64,000 bases of DNA from Pararhodobacter sp. (GTDB lineage: Bacteria > Pseudomonadota > Alphaproteobacteria > Rhodobacterales > Rhodobacteraceae). Positions within the stretch are counted from its first letter, which is position 1; each line of letters opens with the position of its first letter. Position numbers and translations under genes: made by a program. Below are positions 34,081 to 42,767 of this stretch, in pieces. The stretch is from assembly GCA_020832545.1 (NCBI GenBank), contig JAFIEK010000014.1, forward strand, positions 1 through 64,000, read 5' to 3'. A model generated the notes under the pieces. It worked only from the letters and a program-made list of their open reading frames with translations. It had not been told where the DNA came from and ran no database searches.

Positions 34081-35319
34081 TTAGTCCGGTGGCGGCCCGT
34101 GGAATTCAAACAACGCGCAAGAGACATCATCGGGGAAATCCTCTGTACCCGCCCAGCGCGCCAGTTCCCACATCAAGGTTTCAAGCAACATGTTGCCGCG
34201 CATGTCCTTCAGGTTCCGCAAGATCCGCTCCAGCCCAGCCTCACCCAGCTCTTTCCCGTCAGGGTTGGGGCATTCGGTCACACCATCCGAGACCAGCAGC
34301 AGGCGCTCGCCGGGCAAGAGCCGGGTTTCAAAATCTTCATAATCGGCGCTCTCGATCAGCCCGATCGGCATGCCGCCATTGCCCAGAAAACTGATGCTGC
34401 CATCGTGGTGCTGAATAACCGGATGAGGGTGGCCTGCCTGCACCATGCGCACAGAACCAGTGCTCAGATCAAGTTCTGCATAGGCCAGCGTGACATAGCG
34501 TTCGGTCTGGATTTCCAGCAGCATCAACCGGTTCATTGCCAGTGCCATTTCGGCGGGCGGGCGACCGACCATGCCGGTTACGCCGCGCCGGATGGCGATA
34601 TTGTGTTCGGCCGATGCGGCTGACAAAAGCCCGGCCAGCCGCGCTGTCATCAGTGCCGAGGCCACGCCATGGCCGGACACATCGAACGAATACAGCCCCA
34701 TCTGCCGGGTGTTGATGGCAAAACAGCCCACCATGTCGCCGCCGATATGCCCACTGGGGCGCAGAAGCATGCTGATATGTCCGGTATCAAAGGCATATTC
34801 GCGTTCGCGCAGCAGTGATTGTTGCAAGGCGCGCGCTTCAATCAGATCACGGTCGAGAGAGTCGTACACTTGGCGCAGCTTTATCAACGTATCGGTGAGC
34901 AACTGGTTGTTAGCGCGCAGCTCGCGTTCCATGGCCAGTACGCGTTCGCCAGCTATGATACGCGCGCGCAGTTCGCCGGAATCGACGGGCTTGGCCAGAA
35001 AATCATCGGCGCCCACCTCCAGCCCTTCCGCGACGGCGGCCTTGTCTGACTTTGAGGTCAGAAGAATGAAATAGGTATACCGCTCCTGGTCAGAGGCACG
35101 CAGGGCGCGGCAGAGTTCGATCCCGTCCATGCCCGGCATCATCCAGTCGGACAGAACAATATCAATCTCATCGCGTTCGCACAGCGCCAGCGCCTCCGCG
35201 CCCGATGACGCCTGCATGACATTGAATCCGCTGCTGCGCAGGCTGGTCGCCACCAGATGCCGTTGCGCGCGCGAATCGTCCACCACCAGGATGTTGCGCA
35301 CGCCGTTGTGTTGAGGCAT
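34081..35319 (-). CDS. Response regulator with SpoIIE/PP2C-type phosphatase output
   Basis: A 412-residue two-domain protein: a receiver domain (about 8-125; acidic pair Asp14-Asp15, phospho-acceptor Asp58, Lys in Ala-Lys-Pro), a coiled-coil linker (~135-190) and a C-terminal PP2C-like SpoIIE/RsbU phosphatase (Gly-Gly-Asp-Met and Asp-Val-Ser-Gly-His-Gly motifs). Such proteins dephosphorylate anti-anti-sigma factors in general stress or developmental switches. The ATG at 35319 is used because the receiver begins there. It diverges from an Hpt gene, a plausible phospho-donor; no anti-sigma pair is nearby. Confidence 0.9.
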   Translation of the reverse strand: MPQHNGVRNILVVDDSRAQRHLVATSLRSSGFNVMQASSGAEALALCERDEIDIVLSDWMMPGMDGIELCRALRASDQERYTYFILLTSKSDKAAVAEGLEVGADDFLAKPVDSGELRARIIAGERVLAMERELRANNQLLTDTLIKLRQVYDSLDRDLIEARALQQSLLREREYAFDTGHISMLLRPSGHIGGDMVGCFAINTRQMGLYSFDVSGHGVASALMTARLAGLLSAASAEHNIAIRRGVTGMVGRPPAEMALAMNRLMLLEIQTERYVTLAYAELDLSTGSVRMVQAGHPHPVIQHHDGSISFLGNGGMPIGLIESADYEDFETRLLPGERLLLVSDGVTECPNPDGKELGEAGLERILRNLKDMRGNMLLETLMWELARWAGTEDFPDDVSCALFEFHGPPPD

Positions 35320-35510
35320 GATATCGCTTGGCAGTATTTGAGCAACTTGTACGGTCACGAAGCACCTTTTCGGAACTGGCCGTCCGGTTGTGACTGTCAC
35401 TCGTTAAGAAAGTGCTGAAGTTTAAAATTGTTTCATTCTATTGTTCTGGGGTAGCGTTTTGATCAAGGTTGGAATCTAGACTGATCTCGGAACGGATTTG
35501 AGGGATTGGC

Positions 35511-35837
35511 ATGATCGATTGGGCACAAGTCGATGAGATGAAGCTCGAAATGGGCGCGGGATTTAAAGAAGTTGCGGTGATGTTCCTTGATGAGGTGGGG
35601 GAGGTCATCAGCCGCATTGAAGCCGGGCCAGCGCCGGGCACATTGGGCGCGGAGCTGCATTTCCTCAAGGGTGCCGCGCTGAACCTGGGCTTTTCGGATT
35701 TTGCCGATCTGTGCGAGCGGGGCGAGAAACTGGCGCTTCAGAACCGGGAAGGCGATATCGATCTGGCCAACCTGCTGATGTGTTACCGCGCCTCCCGCGA
35801 GGTGTTTCGCGCCGGGGTCAAGCTGGACGCCGCCTGA
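35511..35837 (+). CDS. Single-domain histidine phosphotransfer (Hpt) protein
   Basis: A 108-residue helical Hpt protein. The phospho-accepting His50 lies in Leu-His-Phe-Leu-Lys-Gly-Ala-Ala-Leu-Asn-Leu-Gly, the standard Hpt signature. It relays phosphate between a hybrid kinase and a receiver. Divergent from the response regulator-phosphatase, 191 bases apart; a common promoter region and direct partnership are likely but inferred. No hybrid kinase is present in the window. Confidence 0.85.
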   Translation: MIDWAQVDEMKLEMGAGFKEVAVMFLDEVGEVISRIEAGPAPGTLGAELHFLKGAALNLGFSDFADLCERGEKLALQNREGDIDLANLLMCYRASREVFRAGVKLDAA

Positions 35838-35846
35838 GCGTCCGGT

Positions 35847-37091
35847 TCAGACCAGAAAGCCCGACAGCGTTTCATCCAGCGTGATGTCGCGATACACAAA
35901 CCCGGCCTCGTGCATCCGGGCGAAGAGCCGCTCGAAATTTGCAGCCTCACTGGTTTCAATCCCGATAAGGACGGTGCCGAAGTTGCGCGCCGATTTCTTC
36001 AGATATTCGAACCGCGCGATATCATCCTCCGGGCCCAGCATTTCCAGAAAGTCGCGAAGGGCGCCGGGACGTTGTGGCAGGCGCAGGATGAAATATTTCT
36101 TCATGCCCGAGTAGCGCATCGCGCGTTCTTTCACCTCGGGCAGGCGCTCAAAATCGAAATTTCCGCCCGACGTCACGCAGACCACCGTCTTGCCGCGAAT
36201 ATCCGCCGCGAGGTCGGGCAGGGCATCAATGCTCAGGGCGCCTGCGGGTTCCAGCACGATCCCCTCGATGTTGAGCATCTCCAGCATGGTCACGCAAATC
36301 CGGTCCTCCGGCGCGGTCAGCAAGCAGTCGGGTGCAATATCTGCCAGTTGGGCAAAGGTCTGCGTGCCGATCCGCGCCACGGCTGCGCCATCAACAAAGC
36401 TGTCCACCTTTGGCAACGTCACTGGCGCACCTGCGGCAAGGGCCGCGCGCAGGCTGGCACCACCCAGCGGTTCGACAAAGCGCAGATCGGTGCCGCCATG
36501 CGCCGCCAGATAGCGCCGCACGCCCGAGGCCAGACCGCCACCACCGACCGGTAGCACCACCATATCCGGCATCTGGCCCAGCTGTTTCAGTAGTTCCACC
36601 GCTACACTGGCCTGTCCTTCGATCACATCGCCATCATCAAACGGGGACAGGAAATGCCCCCCGCTTTGCGTGCAATACGCCTGCGCGGCGGCCAGCGACT
36701 GGTCGAAGTAATCGCCGGTCAGGCAAATCTCGATCGAATCGCCACCAAAGGTGCGGGTCTTGTCGATCTTCTGCCGGGGGGTGGTCACCGGCATGAAGAT
36801 CACCCCGCGCACCCCGAAATGCTTGCAGGCAAAAGCCACGCCCTGCGCATGATTGCCTGCGCTGGCACAGACAAAGATGGCCTGATCCGGGCGCTTCGCC
36901 AGCACTTTGCGCATGGCATTGAAGGCACCGCGCAGTTTGTAGGAGCGCACCGGTGTCAGGTCTTCGCGCTTGAGCCAGATATCGGCCTGAAACCGCCGCG
37001 ACAGATGTTCGTTGCGCTGAAGTGGCGTGGGATCGAACAAGTCGCGCAAAGCAGCCGTGGCAGAGCGGGCAAGGTGGGTGAAATCGGTCAT
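35847..37091 (-). CDS. ilvA: Threonine ammonia-lyase (threonine dehydratase)
   Basis: A 414-residue PLP enzyme making 2-oxobutanoate from threonine for isoleucine synthesis. The PLP lysine is Lys52 in Ser-Tyr-Lys-Leu-Arg-Gly-Ala, and the phosphate-binding glycine loop is Val-Gly-Gly-Gly-Gly-Leu-Ala-Ser-Gly. A C-terminal ACT-like domain (~325-410) suggests allosteric control as in biosynthetic IlvA, in the short single-domain form. The ATG at 37091 is the family start. Confidence 0.92.
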   Translation of the reverse strand: MTDFTHLARSATAALRDLFDPTPLQRNEHLSRRFQADIWLKREDLTPVRSYKLRGAFNAMRKVLAKRPDQAIFVCASAGNHAQGVAFACKHFGVRGVIFMPVTTPRQKIDKTRTFGGDSIEICLTGDYFDQSLAAAQAYCTQSGGHFLSPFDDGDVIEGQASVAVELLKQLGQMPDMVVLPVGGGGLASGVRRYLAAHGGTDLRFVEPLGGASLRAALAAGAPVTLPKVDSFVDGAAVARIGTQTFAQLADIAPDCLLTAPEDRICVTMLEMLNIEGIVLEPAGALSIDALPDLAADIRGKTVVCVTSGGNFDFERLPEVKERAMRYSGMKKYFILRLPQRPGALRDFLEMLGPEDDIARFEYLKKSARNFGTVLIGIETSEAANFERLFARMHEAGFVYRDITLDETLSGFLV

Positions 37092-37186
37092 GGGTTCATC
37101 TAGAGCGATCCGTGGAAGGTGTGAAGAGGGTCCGTGCCGGTGCTGCAAATCGGAACCGGCGCCGCCACAGGACGGGAGCGCTCAGA

Positions 37187-37816
37187 TCAGCGGCGTTTGC
37201 GCAGATAGACGTAATACGCCCCGGTTCCGCCGTGGCTGCGATGGGATTCGCGGATCTCCAGAACAATCGGGCGCAGCACGCCGCTGCGCAGCCAATGCGG
37301 CACCTCGTGCTTAAGGACACCTGCGCGGCGCGGCATCGGGCCCACATCATCCTGAGGGCGAGTCCGGCCCTTGCCGGTGATCACAAGGACCAGCCGCAGT
37401 CCACGCGCCTGGGCGCCCAGGATGAAGCCGGTCAGGGCCGGATGCGCCTCGGCCAGTGTCATGCCATGCAGGTCGATCCGGGCTTCGGGCACCAGCTTGC
37501 CGCGGATCATTCGGGCATGGGCGTTACGGTCCATGCGAACCGGTGTGCGGGCCAGTGCCTCGCTGACCGATTCGGCGAGATCAAAGGCGAGCGGGGAAAG
37601 CGGCGGCGGGGGTGTCGGTGCGGGCAGCGCGGGTTCAGGCACGGGCTTGGCAGATTTATTGCGTGTTCGGCCAACTGGCGGCGCGCTTGGATCAGGCACC
37701 GGGCCTGTACGGGTGTCGGCGCCGGGGTCAGGTGCGGGTTGCAGCCGCCGCGTCGAGCGGGCGACGCGCTGCCAGAGCGCGCTTTCGTCACTGGAAAGCG
37801 AGCGGCGGCGTGACAT
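37187..37816 (-). CDS. Smr-domain protein
   Basis: A 209-residue protein. The first ~100 residues are Pro-rich and probably disordered. The C-terminal Smr domain has Arg-Ile-Asp-Leu-His-Gly-Met-Thr and Val-Ile-Thr-Gly-Lys-Gly, the nuclease-associated motifs. Smr domains nick or cleave nucleic acid and, in some proteins, rescue collided ribosomes. The start at 37816 lies four bases from the mltA stop. Last gene of tim44-mltA-smr, an arrangement common in Rhodobacterales. Confidence 0.88.
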   Translation of the reverse strand: MSRRRSLSSDESALWQRVARSTRRLQPAPDPGADTRTGPVPDPSAPPVGRTRNKSAKPVPEPALPAPTPPPPLSPLAFDLAESVSEALARTPVRMDRNAHARMIRGKLVPEARIDLHGMTLAEAHPALTGFILGAQARGLRLVLVITGKGRTRPQDDVGPMPRRAGVLKHEVPHWLRSGVLRPIVLEIRESHRSHGGTGAYYVYLRKRR

Positions 37817-37820
37817 GCGC

Positions 37821-38843
37821 TCAGAACCCGGTTCGGCGGGCAAAGGCCAGTTCAACTGGCATCAGCACCACCATCCGCCCGCTGTCGCGCACCCGCCGCG
37901 CGGCCTGTTCGGCCCCTGACCCGGTACCGAAGAAGATGTCGGCGCGTTGCGGCCCCCGGATCGCCCCGCCCGTATCCTGCGCGATCATCAGCCGCCGCAT
38001 CGCCCCGCGTTCGATCCACACAGGCGCCCCCAGCGGTGTATGTGCTGGGTCCACTGCCAGCGAGCGCAAAGGCGTCAGCGGCACGCTCAGCGCACCCAGC
38101 GGCCCCAGCCGCGCAGGATGGTGCCCCAGTTCACGAAAGAAGATATACGAGGGGTCATGCTGCAACAGGTCCCGCCCCTCGGAGGGGTTGCTTGCCACAT
38201 AGGCGCGCACCGACCGGGCCGAGGCCTGATGCGGTTGCAGGATGCCGCGCCGCACGGCTTCGGCGCTGACCGAACGGCGCGGATGCCCGTTTTGTGCACC
38301 CCAGCCCAGACGTGTGACGCTGCCGTCATCAAAGACCAGCCGGCCCGAGCCCTGCATCTGAAGATAGTACAGCTCAGCCGGGTTGCGCAGCCATCCCAGT
38401 TCCAGCCCGCGCCCGGCCAGCGCGCCCGAATCGATCTGTGCGCGGCTGTAGCTTTGCTGACCCGACTCCAGCTCTGGCGGGCGGCGATAGACCGGCACAG
38501 TAAACCCCCCCTGACGGCTGCGCGAGGCGCGCAGCTCAGGCTCGAAATATCCGGTAAAGAGCGTGTTCTCCCGCCCGCCGATCAGAACAGGGCGGAAGAA
38601 ACGTTCAAAAAAGGCACGGGGGGCAGGGTCGGCATGTTCGGCGAAGGCGCAGACCGCCTGCCATTCAGGGTCGCGCTGGCGTGGGCAGGACTGCACAAAA
38701 GATTCCAGCGCGGCGCTGTGATCATCTTCATGCCAGCCCTCAAGGGCATCGAATGTCAGCAGTTCGGCTTCGGTCGCCAGGCCCGGCGTGGCCAGACCGG
38801 GTGTGGCCAGCGCCAGGCACAGGCTCAGCGCCAGCGCACGCAT
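37821..38843 (-). CDS. mltA: Membrane-bound lytic murein transglycosylase A
   Basis: A 340-residue MltA. The signal peptide contains a short duplication (Ala-Thr-Pro-Gly-Leu twice). The MltA barrel is followed by the C-terminal 3D domain, with Gln-Asp-Thr-Gly-Gly-Ala-Ile and Arg-Ala-Asp-Ile-Phe-Phe-Gly-Thr-Gly; the last aspartate region is catalytic. It cleaves glycan strands to anhydromuropeptides in the periplasm. No lipobox cysteine is seen, so it may be soluble rather than a lipoprotein. Its start overlaps the tim44 stop by one base. Confidence 0.9.
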   Translation of the reverse strand: MRALALSLCLALATPGLATPGLATEAELLTFDALEGWHEDDHSAALESFVQSCPRQRDPEWQAVCAFAEHADPAPRAFFERFFRPVLIGGRENTLFTGYFEPELRASRSRQGGFTVPVYRRPPELESGQQSYSRAQIDSGALAGRGLELGWLRNPAELYYLQMQGSGRLVFDDGSVTRLGWGAQNGHPRRSVSAEAVRRGILQPHQASARSVRAYVASNPSEGRDLLQHDPSYIFFRELGHHPARLGPLGALSVPLTPLRSLAVDPAHTPLGAPVWIERGAMRRLMIAQDTGGAIRGPQRADIFFGTGSGAEQAARRVRDSGRMVVLMPVELAFARRTGF

Positions 38844-39502
38844 TACTCGCCCGTGGCTACGAGCCGCCAGTTCGGGTTGTCGTTGCCCATGCTGCGTGCA
38901 AATGTCCAGACATCGCGTTGCTGCTTGACCGCGTTCGGATCGCCTTCGACGATCTCGCCCTCGCGGTTGCGCACGACCGATGTCAGCTCACCAACAAAAC
39001 GCACGGTCAGCTCTGCCTCGCTGCGCTCAGAGTCAAATGCGGCTGTCACCAGCTTGACCTCACGCACGCCGACAAAATTGGCCTCGACCGTCAGCCCTTC
39101 ACGTTCGCGCAATTGCACGACTTCGTCGAAACTTTCGAACACATCACGCGACAGCAGCGGTACCAGATCATCCAGCTCGCCCCGTTCAAAGCCCATGACG
39201 ATCATTTCATAGGCCTGGCGTGCGCCGCCCAGAAATTCGCCGACATGGAAATCAGGTTCGATCCGTTTCATCGCGGCCAGCGCCAGCGCGGCTGCGGAGC
39301 CAGCGGGGGCATGGTCGGTGATGTCATGGTCCACCCCACCTTCGATCACATCAAAGTTCCGCCGGTTTTCAGCGGATCCATTGGGAAGGGGTTCAGGAGG
39401 GCGTTCATAGCCCTCACGCGTGCCGAGTACGCTTCTGAGCCGAAGGATCAGAAAAACGGCAATTCCGGCTAGAACTAAAAGTTGAATCACGGCGGAGTCC
39501 AT
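38843..39502 (-). CDS. Tim44-like domain membrane protein
   Basis: A 219-residue protein with one N-terminal membrane helix (~5-24) and a C-terminal Tim44/MBA1-like domain (~75-215), including the segment Phe-Leu-Gly-Gly-Ala-Arg-Gln-Ala-Tyr-Glu-Met-Ile. Alphaproteobacterial homologues (TimA) are relatives of the mitochondrial import factor Tim44 and may assist membrane complex assembly. The start at 39502 begins the membrane helix. First gene of tim44-mltA-smr and divergent from fxsA. Confidence 0.88.
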   Translation of the reverse strand: MDSAVIQLLVLAGIAVFLILRLRSVLGTREGYERPPEPLPNGSAENRRNFDVIEGGVDHDITDHAPAGSAAALALAAMKRIEPDFHVGEFLGGARQAYEMIVMGFERGELDDLVPLLSRDVFESFDEVVQLREREGLTVEANFVGVREVKLVTAAFDSERSEAELTVRFVGELTSVVRNREGEIVEGDPNAVKQQRDVWTFARSMGNDNPNWRLVATGE

Positions 39503-39608
39503 AGTGTCCTCAACGGGGAAATGCGGGCTTGGTTTCAAGCTTTGGATGTTTATGTAAGGTGCCGCGCCGCCCAAGTCCACCACAAGCGCCCGCAAGGAGC
39601 GAAAACTG

Positions 39609-40079
39609 ATGCCCGTTTTACTGATTCTTGTTCTGCTACCCTTGTTGGAGATCGCACTTTTCATTGCGGTCGGCGGCTGGTTGGGGCTTTGGCCCACGCT
39701 GTCGCTGGTGGTTCTGGGTGCTCTGGCGGGCGTTCTTATCCTTCGTGGGCAGCGTGATCGAGCGGCCCTGATGATGCAGGGCGGGTTACGCCATGTCGCG
39801 CCGGGAACGCTGATGGCGCATGGCGCGTTTTTCGTGGTCGGCGGGATCTTGCTGATCATGCCGGGTTTTTTCACCGATGCGCTGGGCTTGATCCTGATGC
39901 TGCCGCCCGTGCAGCGGCTGATGCTGCGCACCCTGGGCAAGGGGGTGAGCGTGACAACCGTTCATGCGCGTCGGCAGGGCGACATCATTGATGGCGAATA
40001 TGAGGTTCATGAACCCGGCCCAGAGGACTCCACGCAAGCGCGGCCAGAGCACCGCGTCGAAGGGCCGCACAGGCATTGA
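39609..40079 (+). CDS. fxsA: FxsA-family membrane protein
   Basis: A 156-residue inner-membrane protein with N-terminal helices (~3-45) and a longer hydrophobic region (~70-110), with the family motifs Leu-Leu-Pro-Leu-Leu-Glu and Leu-Leu-Ile-Met-Pro-Gly-Phe. FxsA relieves F-exclusion of phage T7 in E. coli when overproduced; its normal function is unknown. The C-terminus is hydrophilic. It lies between tim44 (divergent) and secB. Confidence 0.88.
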   Translation: MPVLLILVLLPLLEIALFIAVGGWLGLWPTLSLVVLGALAGVLILRGQRDRAALMMQGGLRHVAPGTLMAHGAFFVVGGILLIMPGFFTDALGLILMLPPVQRLMLRTLGKGVSVTTVHARRQGDIIDGEYEVHEPGPEDSTQARPEHRVEGPHRH

Positions 40080-40134
40080 GGCGCGCGCAACCACCTGCTA
40101 GAACCCGCCAGACCCAACAGATCAGGAGAGATCA

Positions 40135-40659
40135 ATGGCCGAGAATGGCAATGGCGCTGCCCCGCAGGCCGGCGCGCAGCCCGCAGGGCAAGCGCAGATG
40201 AAGGTTCAGGTTCTTGCGCAGTTCATTCGCGACCTGTCCTTTGAAAACGGCTTCGCCCAGAACGCGCAGGTGGCGCCCACGGGGCAGCCCGATATCCAGG
40301 TTCAGGTCAGCCTTGATGCGCGCAAGCGCGAGGTTGAGCACCAGTATGAGGTGATTACCAAATTCCGCATTGAATCAAAGGTGAAGGACGGCGGGCAGAC
40401 GCTGTTCATCATCGAGATGGAATATGCCGGGCTGTTCCATATCGAGGGCGTGCCGCAGGAGCAGTTGCACCCTTTCCTGTTGATCGAGTGCCCGCGCATC
40501 CTGTTCCCCTTTGCACGGCGCATCATCAGCGACATTTCCCGCGATGGTGGCTTCCCGGCGCTGAATCTGGACATGATCGATTTCATGGCGCTTTACCGCC
40601 AGGAACTTGCGCGCCAGCAGCAGGCCGGGCAGGGCGACAAGGCCGTGCCGACGGCCTGA
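40135..40659 (+). CDS. secB: Protein-export chaperone SecB
   Basis: A 174-residue SecB with the expected beta-sheet core (Lys-Val-Gln-Val-Leu-Ala-Gln-Phe-Ile-Arg-Asp-Leu-Ser-Phe-Glu-Asn at ~23-38) and Pro-Arg-Ile-Leu-Phe-Pro-Phe-Ala-Arg. It keeps preproteins unfolded and delivers them to SecA. The Ala/Gly/Gln-rich ends are longer than in E. coli. A terminator overlaps the stop codon. Confidence 0.95.
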   Translation: MAENGNGAAPQAGAQPAGQAQMKVQVLAQFIRDLSFENGFAQNAQVAPTGQPDIQVQVSLDARKREVEHQYEVITKFRIESKVKDGGQTLFIIEMEYAGLFHIEGVPQEQLHPFLLIECPRILFPFARRIISDISRDGGFPALNLDMIDFMALYRQELARQQQAGQGDKAVPTA

Positions 40660-40684
40660 CGCAAGGGTTGCAGTGTTTTTTTTT
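40659..40684 (+). terminator. Intrinsic terminator after secB
   Basis: A short stem (acgcaa / ttgc-a-gt with one bulged A, loop ggg) is followed by G and nine T residues. It starts at the last base of the secB stop codon. The long T tract makes termination likely despite the weak stem. Confidence 0.6.
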
Positions 40685-40819
40685 GGCACAGTGTCCTGAG
40701 GGCGATTCGGAGTTCCGGGTCGCCTTTTTTCTGCCCGGTTGCCAGTGTGTGAAAAGGAATCGTTAATCTTTTTGGCCCAGAATTGCCGGGAAACGAGACG
40801 CAGAACCGGGCTGGCCACA

Positions 40820-41371
40820 GTGAACGACACCGGAGAAACTCAGACAACAGTCACTGTTGCCGCCGACCGCCGAGAGTGGCGCGCAGAGCGGCAGGCGCGG
40901 GTGGGTATCCTGCGCAACCCCAACACGCCACCGCGCCCGCCGCCGCGCAAGGCCCGGTTAACAGGCAAATGGGTTGAACTGCGCAGCCCACGGCGGTTGC
41001 GATCTGTGTCTGGCCTGGCGCCTTTTGATCAACCGGTTGCGGCGCCGGGCGATGATGTTCAGGCCGCATTCCGCCTGCCCTGCGACGCCGAACTTGCGCG
41101 GAAGTTGAAGGTGACTGAACTGACAGCTGGCGCGCTGCCCGCCGCCCCTTTGAGTGGCGCTGCCGCGCACGGGGCTGCCGCCGCCGTGCCGGTCGTCAAA
41201 CCGGCTGCGACCAAAACCCCCGCGCCCGACACCACCACGCGCAACGAGGACGCGCCACATTCCTCTCTCCGCCCGCGGTGGTTCCGGCTGGGGCAGGCCA
41301 CCCGGATGGCGCTTCTGTTGGCTATCTTTGGGCTCCTTATCGCTTCAACCTTAGCCACAAGCGTGCCCTGA
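40820..41371 (+). CDS. Hypothetical protein with C-terminal membrane helix
   Basis: A protein of 183 residues if started at GTG 40820; an in-frame ATG at 40739 lies close to the secB terminator. The N-terminal half is Arg/Pro-rich (Pro-Arg-Pro-Pro-Pro-Arg) and the middle is an Ala/Pro/Thr-rich linker. A single hydrophobic helix (~162-180) ends the protein with only a few residues after it, so it would be tail-anchored with the N-terminus in the cytoplasm. No family recognised. Third-position G/C bias is moderate. Confidence 0.5.
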   Translation: MNDTGETQTTVTVAADRREWRAERQARVGILRNPNTPPRPPPRKARLTGKWVELRSPRRLRSVSGLAPFDQPVAAPGDDVQAAFRLPCDAELARKLKVTELTAGALPAAPLSGAAAHGAAAAVPVVKPAATKTPAPDTTTRNEDAPHSSLRPRWFRLGQATRMALLLAIFGLLIASTLATSVP

Positions 41372-41473
41372 CCGGTGCTGTTGCCTGGAACTTCTTTCGG
41401 AAAAAGGGGATTCACCTTTGACGGGCGGGCGACTATAGCTTCGCCAGAGCCTGATCCTTGCGGCGAGACACCG

Positions 41474-42073
41474 ATGAAACAACCCCGCGCCTGGCAACGC
41501 ATGCTTTCCGGCAGACGGTTGGACCTGCTCGATCCCACGCCAGTCGATATCGAACTGGAGGACATCGCGCATGGCCTCGCTTTCGTCGCGCGATGGAACG
41601 GACAAACCCGGGGCGACTGGCCGTATTCGGTGGCTGAGCATTCGCTGCTTGTGGAAAGCCTCGTGACCCGCCTTGCCCCCAGAACCGAGGCACGCTGGCG
41701 CCTCGCCGCGCTTTTGCATGATGCGCCTGAATATGTGATCGGCGACATGATTTCACCGGTCAAGGCAGCTGTGGGGCCGGGCTATCAGGAGCTGGATGTC
41801 CGGCTGACCAGCGCTATCCATATCCGCTTTGGCCTGCCCGCCCAAATCCCCGTCAGGGTGAAAACGCTGATCAAACGCGCCGACCGGGTCTCGGCCTGGC
41901 TGGAGGCAACGCAGATCGCGGGGTTCTCAGCGGCCGAGGCAGACAGGTTCTTTGGCAAGCCTCCGCCTGAGGCGATTGACGGCATCGCCATTGCGCCACG
42001 TCCGCCGGTCGAAGCCCGCAATGCATTCGTTGCCCGCCATCACGAACTGGAAGCCGAAATCAGCCGCGCCTGA
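41474..42073 (+). CDS. HD-domain phosphohydrolase (YfbR-like)
   Basis: A 199-residue HD-superfamily protein. The metal pattern is His in Ala-Glu-His-Ser, His-Asp in Leu-Leu-His-Asp-Ala-Pro-Glu, and Asp in Lys-Arg-Ala-Asp-Arg. This resembles the YfbR group (5'-deoxynucleotidases), often annotated as phosphohydrolases. It begins with Lys-Gln-Pro-Arg-Ala-Trp-Gln-Arg-Met. The ATG at 41474 is preferred over the in-frame upstream start by family length. Confidence 0.82.
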   Translation: MKQPRAWQRMLSGRRLDLLDPTPVDIELEDIAHGLAFVARWNGQTRGDWPYSVAEHSLLVESLVTRLAPRTEARWRLAALLHDAPEYVIGDMISPVKAAVGPGYQELDVRLTSAIHIRFGLPAQIPVRVKTLIKRADRVSAWLEATQIAGFSAAEADRFFGKPPPEAIDGIAIAPRPPVEARNAFVARHHELEAEISRA

Positions 42074-42123
42074 CCTCGTGGACAAGCCATCATGAAGGCG
42101 GCAATGCCCCTTTCTCTCAGGCT

Positions 42124-42681
42124 CTAGCGCGGACTGCGCTTTGACAGGATCCGCTGCAACGTGCGCCGGTGCATGCTCAGCCGTCGCGCGGTTTCCGAGA
42201 CATTGCGCTCGCATTGTTCATAGACGCGCTGAATATGTTCCCAGCGCACGCGATCAGCTGACATGGGGTTTTCCGGGGGGGCGGGCAGGGTGCTGTCACC
42301 GTGCGACAAAAGTGCATTAACCACCTCATTGGCATCGGCGGGCTTTGACAGATAATCCGTCGCACCAATTTTGACCGCCGCCACCGCCGTCGCGATCGCC
42401 CCATAGCCGGTCAACACCACGATTCGACTGTCCGGGCGGCGTTCGCGCAGCGCCTCCACCACATCCAGCCCGTTGCCATCCTCCAGCCGCAGGTCAATCA
42501 CGGCATAGGCAGGCGGGTTTGCCAAAGCCAGGGCCTTGCCCGAAGCCACTGAATTTGCGGTATTAACCTCAAACCCGCGGCGTTCCATCGCCCGGGCAAG
42601 CCGCTTCAGAAACACCTCGTCATCATCGACCAGAAGCAGCGAAGGATCGGAACCCAGATCCAGTGGAGCGTCTTCGGACAT
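42124..42681 (-). CDS. regA: Redox response regulator RegA/PrrA/ActR
   Basis: A 185-residue global regulator: receiver domain (Asp20-Asp21, phospho-acceptor Asp63 in Val-Ile-Asp-Leu-Arg-Leu-Glu-Asp-Gly, Lys113), a Pro-rich linker (~130-140) and a Fis-type HTH (~155-181) that is near-identical across this family. It is phosphorylated by RegB when the quinone pool is reduced and controls respiration, photosynthesis, CO2 and nitrogen fixation genes. The ATG at 42681 is the family start. It is downstream of senC. Confidence 0.95.
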   Translation of the reverse strand: MSEDAPLDLGSDPSLLLVDDDEVFLKRLARAMERRGFEVNTANSVASGKALALANPPAYAVIDLRLEDGNGLDVVEALRERRPDSRIVVLTGYGAIATAVAAVKIGATDYLSKPADANEVVNALLSHGDSTLPAPPENPMSADRVRWEHIQRVYEQCERNVSETARRLSMHRRTLQRILSKRSPR

Positions 42682-42767
42682 ATCCGCAATCCTTCCCTTG
42701 TTGCCCCATGATCTAGGCAGCGCAGGATCGGAGGTCAAATATTGTTGCACGTGCACTTGCGGTTTTA

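Noticed and set aside
35404-35426. Two TTAA sequences upstream of the Hpt/phosphatase pair, considered as a CtrA site.
   Set aside because: They are 14 bases apart, not the 7 required.
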